This document shows, in pieces, positions 3,770 to 5,985 of a stretch of 5,985 nucleotides of DNA (positions are counted from its first letter, which is position 1; the number at the start of each line of letters is the position of its first letter). Origin of the DNA: DATKYK01 sp034430255 (GTDB taxonomy: Bacteria; Chloroflexota; Dehalococcoidia; E44-bin15); NCBI GenBank assembly GCA_034430255.1, contig DAOUEU010000072.1:1-5985 (forward strand), given 5' to 3'. The position numbers and the translations under genes were made by a program. Below the pieces are notes generated by a model, which was not told where the DNA came from, searched no databases, and saw only the letters and a list, made by a program, of their open reading frames with translations.

Positions 3770-4786
3770 ATGATTGTTGAGATGAGAAGGGACGCCAGCA
3801 AAGATCAGGTCGATCACGTGGTGGAAAGGGCACACTCCTTTGGCTTTGAGGTGCAGTTGAACCTGGGTACCGAAAAGACGGTGGTGGCTATCCTGGGCGG
3901 CGATACCGGCAAGGTACAGACCGATGTTTTCGCCGTTTTGCCCGGGGTTGAGGGCGTCACCCGTGTGATGAAGCCGTATAAGCTTGCCTCAAGGGAGTTC
4001 CATCCCAGGCCAAGTAGAATAAATGTATCTGGCGTGGAAATAGGGGGGGAGAGGGTAGTAGTAATGGCCGGCCCTTGCGCCGTGGAGAGTGAGGAGCAGC
4101 TTATGGAGACGGCCAGGGCGGTCAGGGATCTGGGGGCTGCGGTGGTGAGAGGTGGCGCCTTTAAGCCCCGCACCTCGCCCTTCAGCTTCCAGGGGCTGGA
4201 AAAGGATGCTTTGACGATGTTGGCCCGGGTCAAATCCGAGCTTGGCATTCCGGTCATCACCGAGGTGGTTGACATCAAGAACATAGGCTTGATCGCCAGG
4301 CACGCTGACATTTTACAGGTCGGCGCCCGCAACATGCAGAACTTCGCACTGCTCAAGGAGTTAAGCAAGCTGAGGCATCCCATCCTGCTGAAAAGGGGGC
4401 TTTCCGCTACTGTCACCGAGTGGCTGACTGCTGCCGACTATCTAATGGCTGAGGGCAATCGGCGGGTAATTCTGTGTGAGCGCGGAGTTAGAACCTTCGA
4501 GGATAGTGTCCGGTTTTCCGTGGACATCAGTTCGATTGCGGTGGTCAAGCACTTCAGCCACCTACCGGTCATAGTGGATCCGAGCCACGCTGCGGGACAC
4601 TTTGCCTATGTGCCCAGCATCGCCAGGGCTGCGATAGCCGCCGGGGCGGATGGTCTCCTGATAGAGGTACACCGCAATCCGGAAGAAGCGCTCGTCGATG
4701 GCCTGCAATCGCTTACCATCCCGAACTTCGAGCGGCTGATGGCCGAGCTGAAGCCCATAGCTGGGGCGGTGGGCAGGTACATCTAG
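3770..4786 (+). CDS. aroF: 3-deoxy-7-phosphoheptulonate (DAHP) synthase, type Ibeta with regulatory N-domain
   Basis: 338 aa. Condenses phosphoenolpyruvate and erythrose 4-phosphate to DAHP, the first step of the shikimate pathway, in the cytosol. Residues 1 to about 70 form the ferredoxin-like domain that in the Thermotoga maritima enzyme mediates Tyr/Phe inhibition. From about 95 on is the (beta/alpha)8 barrel: AGPCAVES (100-107), RGGAFKPRTSPFSFQG (127-142), ITEVVD (163-168), GARNMQNF (185-192), LLKRG (206-210), CERGVRTFE (236-244), VDPSHAAGH (269-277), IEVHRNPEEALVDG (298-311). All four metal ligands known from T. maritima are present, shifted by one: C103, H273, E299, D310. The enzyme is full length and intact. 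The ribosome-binding site is GAGGGG (3755-3760), 9 nt before the ATG. Likely co-transcribed with the thioesterase and ended by the terminator at 4883. Feedback inhibition is inferred from the domain. Confidence 0.96.
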   Translation: MIVEMRRDASKDQVDHVVERAHSFGFEVQLNLGTEKTVVAILGGDTGKVQTDVFAVLPGVEGVTRVMKPYKLASREFHPRPSRINVSGVEIGGERVVVMAGPCAVESEEQLMETARAVRDLGAAVVRGGAFKPRTSPFSFQGLEKDALTMLARVKSELGIPVITEVVDIKNIGLIARHADILQVGARNMQNFALLKELSKLRHPILLKRGLSATVTEWLTAADYLMAEGNRRVILCERGVRTFEDSVRFSVDISSIAVVKHFSHLPVIVDPSHAAGHFAYVPSIARAAIAAGADGLLIEVHRNPEEALVDGLQSLTIPNFERLMAELKPIAGAVGRYI

Positions 4787-4882
4787 GGCTAGCCGCTGGT
4801 TAAGAAGGCTTCAGTTACGTGACCCCTCTCGGTATTTGTGGGGCGGTTTATGGGGTAAGGCGATGATTGCATATAGGGTTAG

Positions 4883-4909
4883 CCTGGAGCATCCGCTCCA
4901 GGTTTTATT
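4883..4909 (+). terminator. Intrinsic terminator downstream of aroF
   Basis: CCTGGAGC (4883-4890), loop ATCC, GCTCCAGG (4895-4902) form a perfect 8-bp GC-rich stem with a 4-nt loop, followed by TTTTATT (4903-4909). It lies about 97 nt after the aroF stop and separates it from the aminotransferase. I see nothing else in 4787-4882. Confidence 0.85.
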
Positions 4910-5042
4910 GCAGGAGCAGGCAACTGAACGCAGTTTGGTTAGACCATGCCTTTAGTCCTCATGGTGAGGCCCTGGGTGATTCGAGATACTAAGAGAGTAG
5001 CTCAATCGAATAACCGATAACGATTAACTGCGAGGCAGGCTA
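4910..5042 (+). other. Leader region of the aminotransferase gene
   Basis: This gap must hold the aminotransferase promoter, but no hexamer pair with a 16-18 nt spacer stands out. TACTAA (4987-4992) is a weak -10 candidate without a good -35. Hairpins visible are CCTCA-TGG-TGAGG (4957-4969) and the alternative ACCATG/CATGGT (4943-4948 with 4960-4965); they share bases, so only one can form. The ribosome-binding site is GAGG (5032-5035), 7 nt before the ATG. Confidence 0.3.
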
Positions 5043-5985
5043 ATGTCAGTTTCACCGAGGTTGCGGCAACAGATGGCGGAGGGTGGCTGGATCAGGAAGA
5101 TGTTTGAAGAGGGGATCGCTCTCAAGAAGAAACTGGGTGAGGGTAGTGTTTTCGACCTCTCCCTGGGTAATCCGGTAATGGAGCCGCCCGACGAATTTCG
5201 CAAGGAGCTTCGCCGGTGGGTGAACCAGCCAAGTCCCGGTATGCACCGATATATGCCCAACGCCGGTTATCCCGAGACGCGTGAAGCCGTCGCTCACTAT
5301 CTTTTGTCCCAGACCGGACTACAATTTACCCGGGATGAGATAGTGATGACATGTGGCGCTGCCGGAGGGATAAATGTGGTGCTGAAAACTATCGTCGAGG
5401 CTGGCGATGAGGTAGTAATCCTCGCCCCCTACTTTGTCGAATACATATACTACATAGAAAATGCTCAGGCTCTCCCCCGAATAGTCCCCACTGATAGCCA
5501 GTTCATACCTGATTTGAAGATTCTGGAGGAAAATATAACGCCTCAAACGAGAGCAGTCCTGGTCAACTCCCCCAATAATCCCACCGGTGCAGTCTATGGC
5601 TACGATATACTGAGCGGGATTGGCAGGCTGCTGGGCAAAAAAGAAGCTGAGTATGGAAGGGAGATATTCCTTATTAGCGATGAGGTCTACCGCAGGCTGG
5701 TATACGATGGGGTGGAGTGCCCATATGTCTTTCAGTACCATCCCAGAACAATCGTGGCGACTTCTTTCTCCAAGGACCTGGCTTTACCTGGTGAGCGTAT
5801 CGGGTATATCGCGTTGAATCCTGAGTATGAGGGTCGGGGTGAGTTGATAAGCGGGTTGGTGTTCTGCAATCGCGTGCTCGGTTTTGTTAATGCTCCAGCA
5901 TTAATGCAGAATGTGGTGAAGGGTCTGCAGCACGCATCCGTTGATATAGATATATACAGGGGAAAGAGGGACCTTTTATATAGTA
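5043..5985 (+). CDS. PLP-dependent class I/II aminotransferase, C-terminus cut by window edge
   Basis: 314 codons are present and the frame is open at the right edge; the family is usually about 390-400 aa, so roughly 80 residues are missing. Fold-type I aminotransferases move amino groups between amino and keto acids using pyridoxal phosphate. Seen: the N-terminal substrate segment LSLGNPVMEPP (39-49), glycine-rich phosphate-contact region CGAAGGIN (104-111), NSPNNPTG (175-182) with N179 at the PLP-ring position, SDEVY (212-216) with D213 for the pyridine nitrogen and Y216 for the phenol oxygen, and SFSKDLALPGERIGY (241-255) with Schiff-base lysine K244 and phosphate-binding R252. The C-terminal substrate carboxylate arginine lies beyond the window. 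The start is ATG 5043 with GAGG 7 nt upstream. Aspartate, alanine or aromatic substrates are all possible; proximity to aroF is suggestive only, since a terminator lies between. Confidence 0.93.
   Translation, partial: MSVSPRLRQQMAEGGWIRKMFEEGIALKKKLGEGSVFDLSLGNPVMEPPDEFRKELRRWVNQPSPGMHRYMPNAGYPETREAVAHYLLSQTGLQFTRDEIVMTCGAAGGINVVLKTIVEAGDEVVILAPYFVEYIYYIENAQALPRIVPTDSQFIPDLKILEENITPQTRAVLVNSPNNPTGAVYGYDILSGIGRLLGKKEAEYGREIFLISDEVYRRLVYDGVECPYVFQYHPRTIVATSFSKDLALPGERIGYIALNPEYEGRGELISGLVFCNRVLGFVNAPALMQNVVKGLQHASVDIDIYRGKRDLLYS

Overview
The window is a roughly balanced-GC bacterial chromosomal segment. It looks like an uncultured Chloroflexota, perhaps Dehalococcoidia. I infer this from gene style, chiefly a hypoxanthine phosphoribosyltransferase with long N-terminal extensions and a Thermotoga-type DAHP synthase, plus strong sigma70-like TTGACA promoters. 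No marker gene settles the taxonomy. TAG and TGA both act as ordinary stops.

Layout. Bases 1-378 are mostly non-coding: a leftward promoter (86-114) and one weak 51-codon reading frame (137-292). At 379-520 a near-consensus extended -10 promoter on the + strand precedes a compact, strongly self-paired stretch whose ends close in a 14-bp helix followed by U-rich sequence. This is a good candidate for an undescribed small RNA of about 105 nt. It converges on the stop of the minus-strand gene at 517-1998, a three-part protein: GAF sensor, PD-(D/E)XK-like domain, hypoxanthine phosphoribosyltransferase (hpt). Bases 1999-3298 hold no convincing conventional gene. They do hold a complete minus-strand transcription unit of about 280 nt: promoter 2753-2781, ribosome-binding site, 14-codon frame, hairpin right after its UGA, and an excellent intrinsic terminator at 2468-2504. 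They also hold repeats and a second candidate structured RNA or leader around 3034-3126.

From 3234 rightward everything is on the + strand. A promoter leads into a PaaI-type hotdog thioesterase (3317-3721) and, 48 nt on, a feedback-regulated type Ibeta DAHP synthase (3770-4786). The pair reads as an operon closed by an intrinsic terminator at 4883-4909. A class I/II PLP aminotransferase then starts at 5043 and runs off the right edge.

Functionally the right half concerns entry to the shikimate (aromatic amino acid) pathway plus an aminotransferase that could act on keto acids. The left half concerns purine salvage. The most unusual content is the two non-protein transcription units. Their promoters share a nearly identical architecture (TTGACAAATG, 8 variable bases, TGTGGT in the spacer/-10 region) although they lie 2.4 kb apart on opposite strands.
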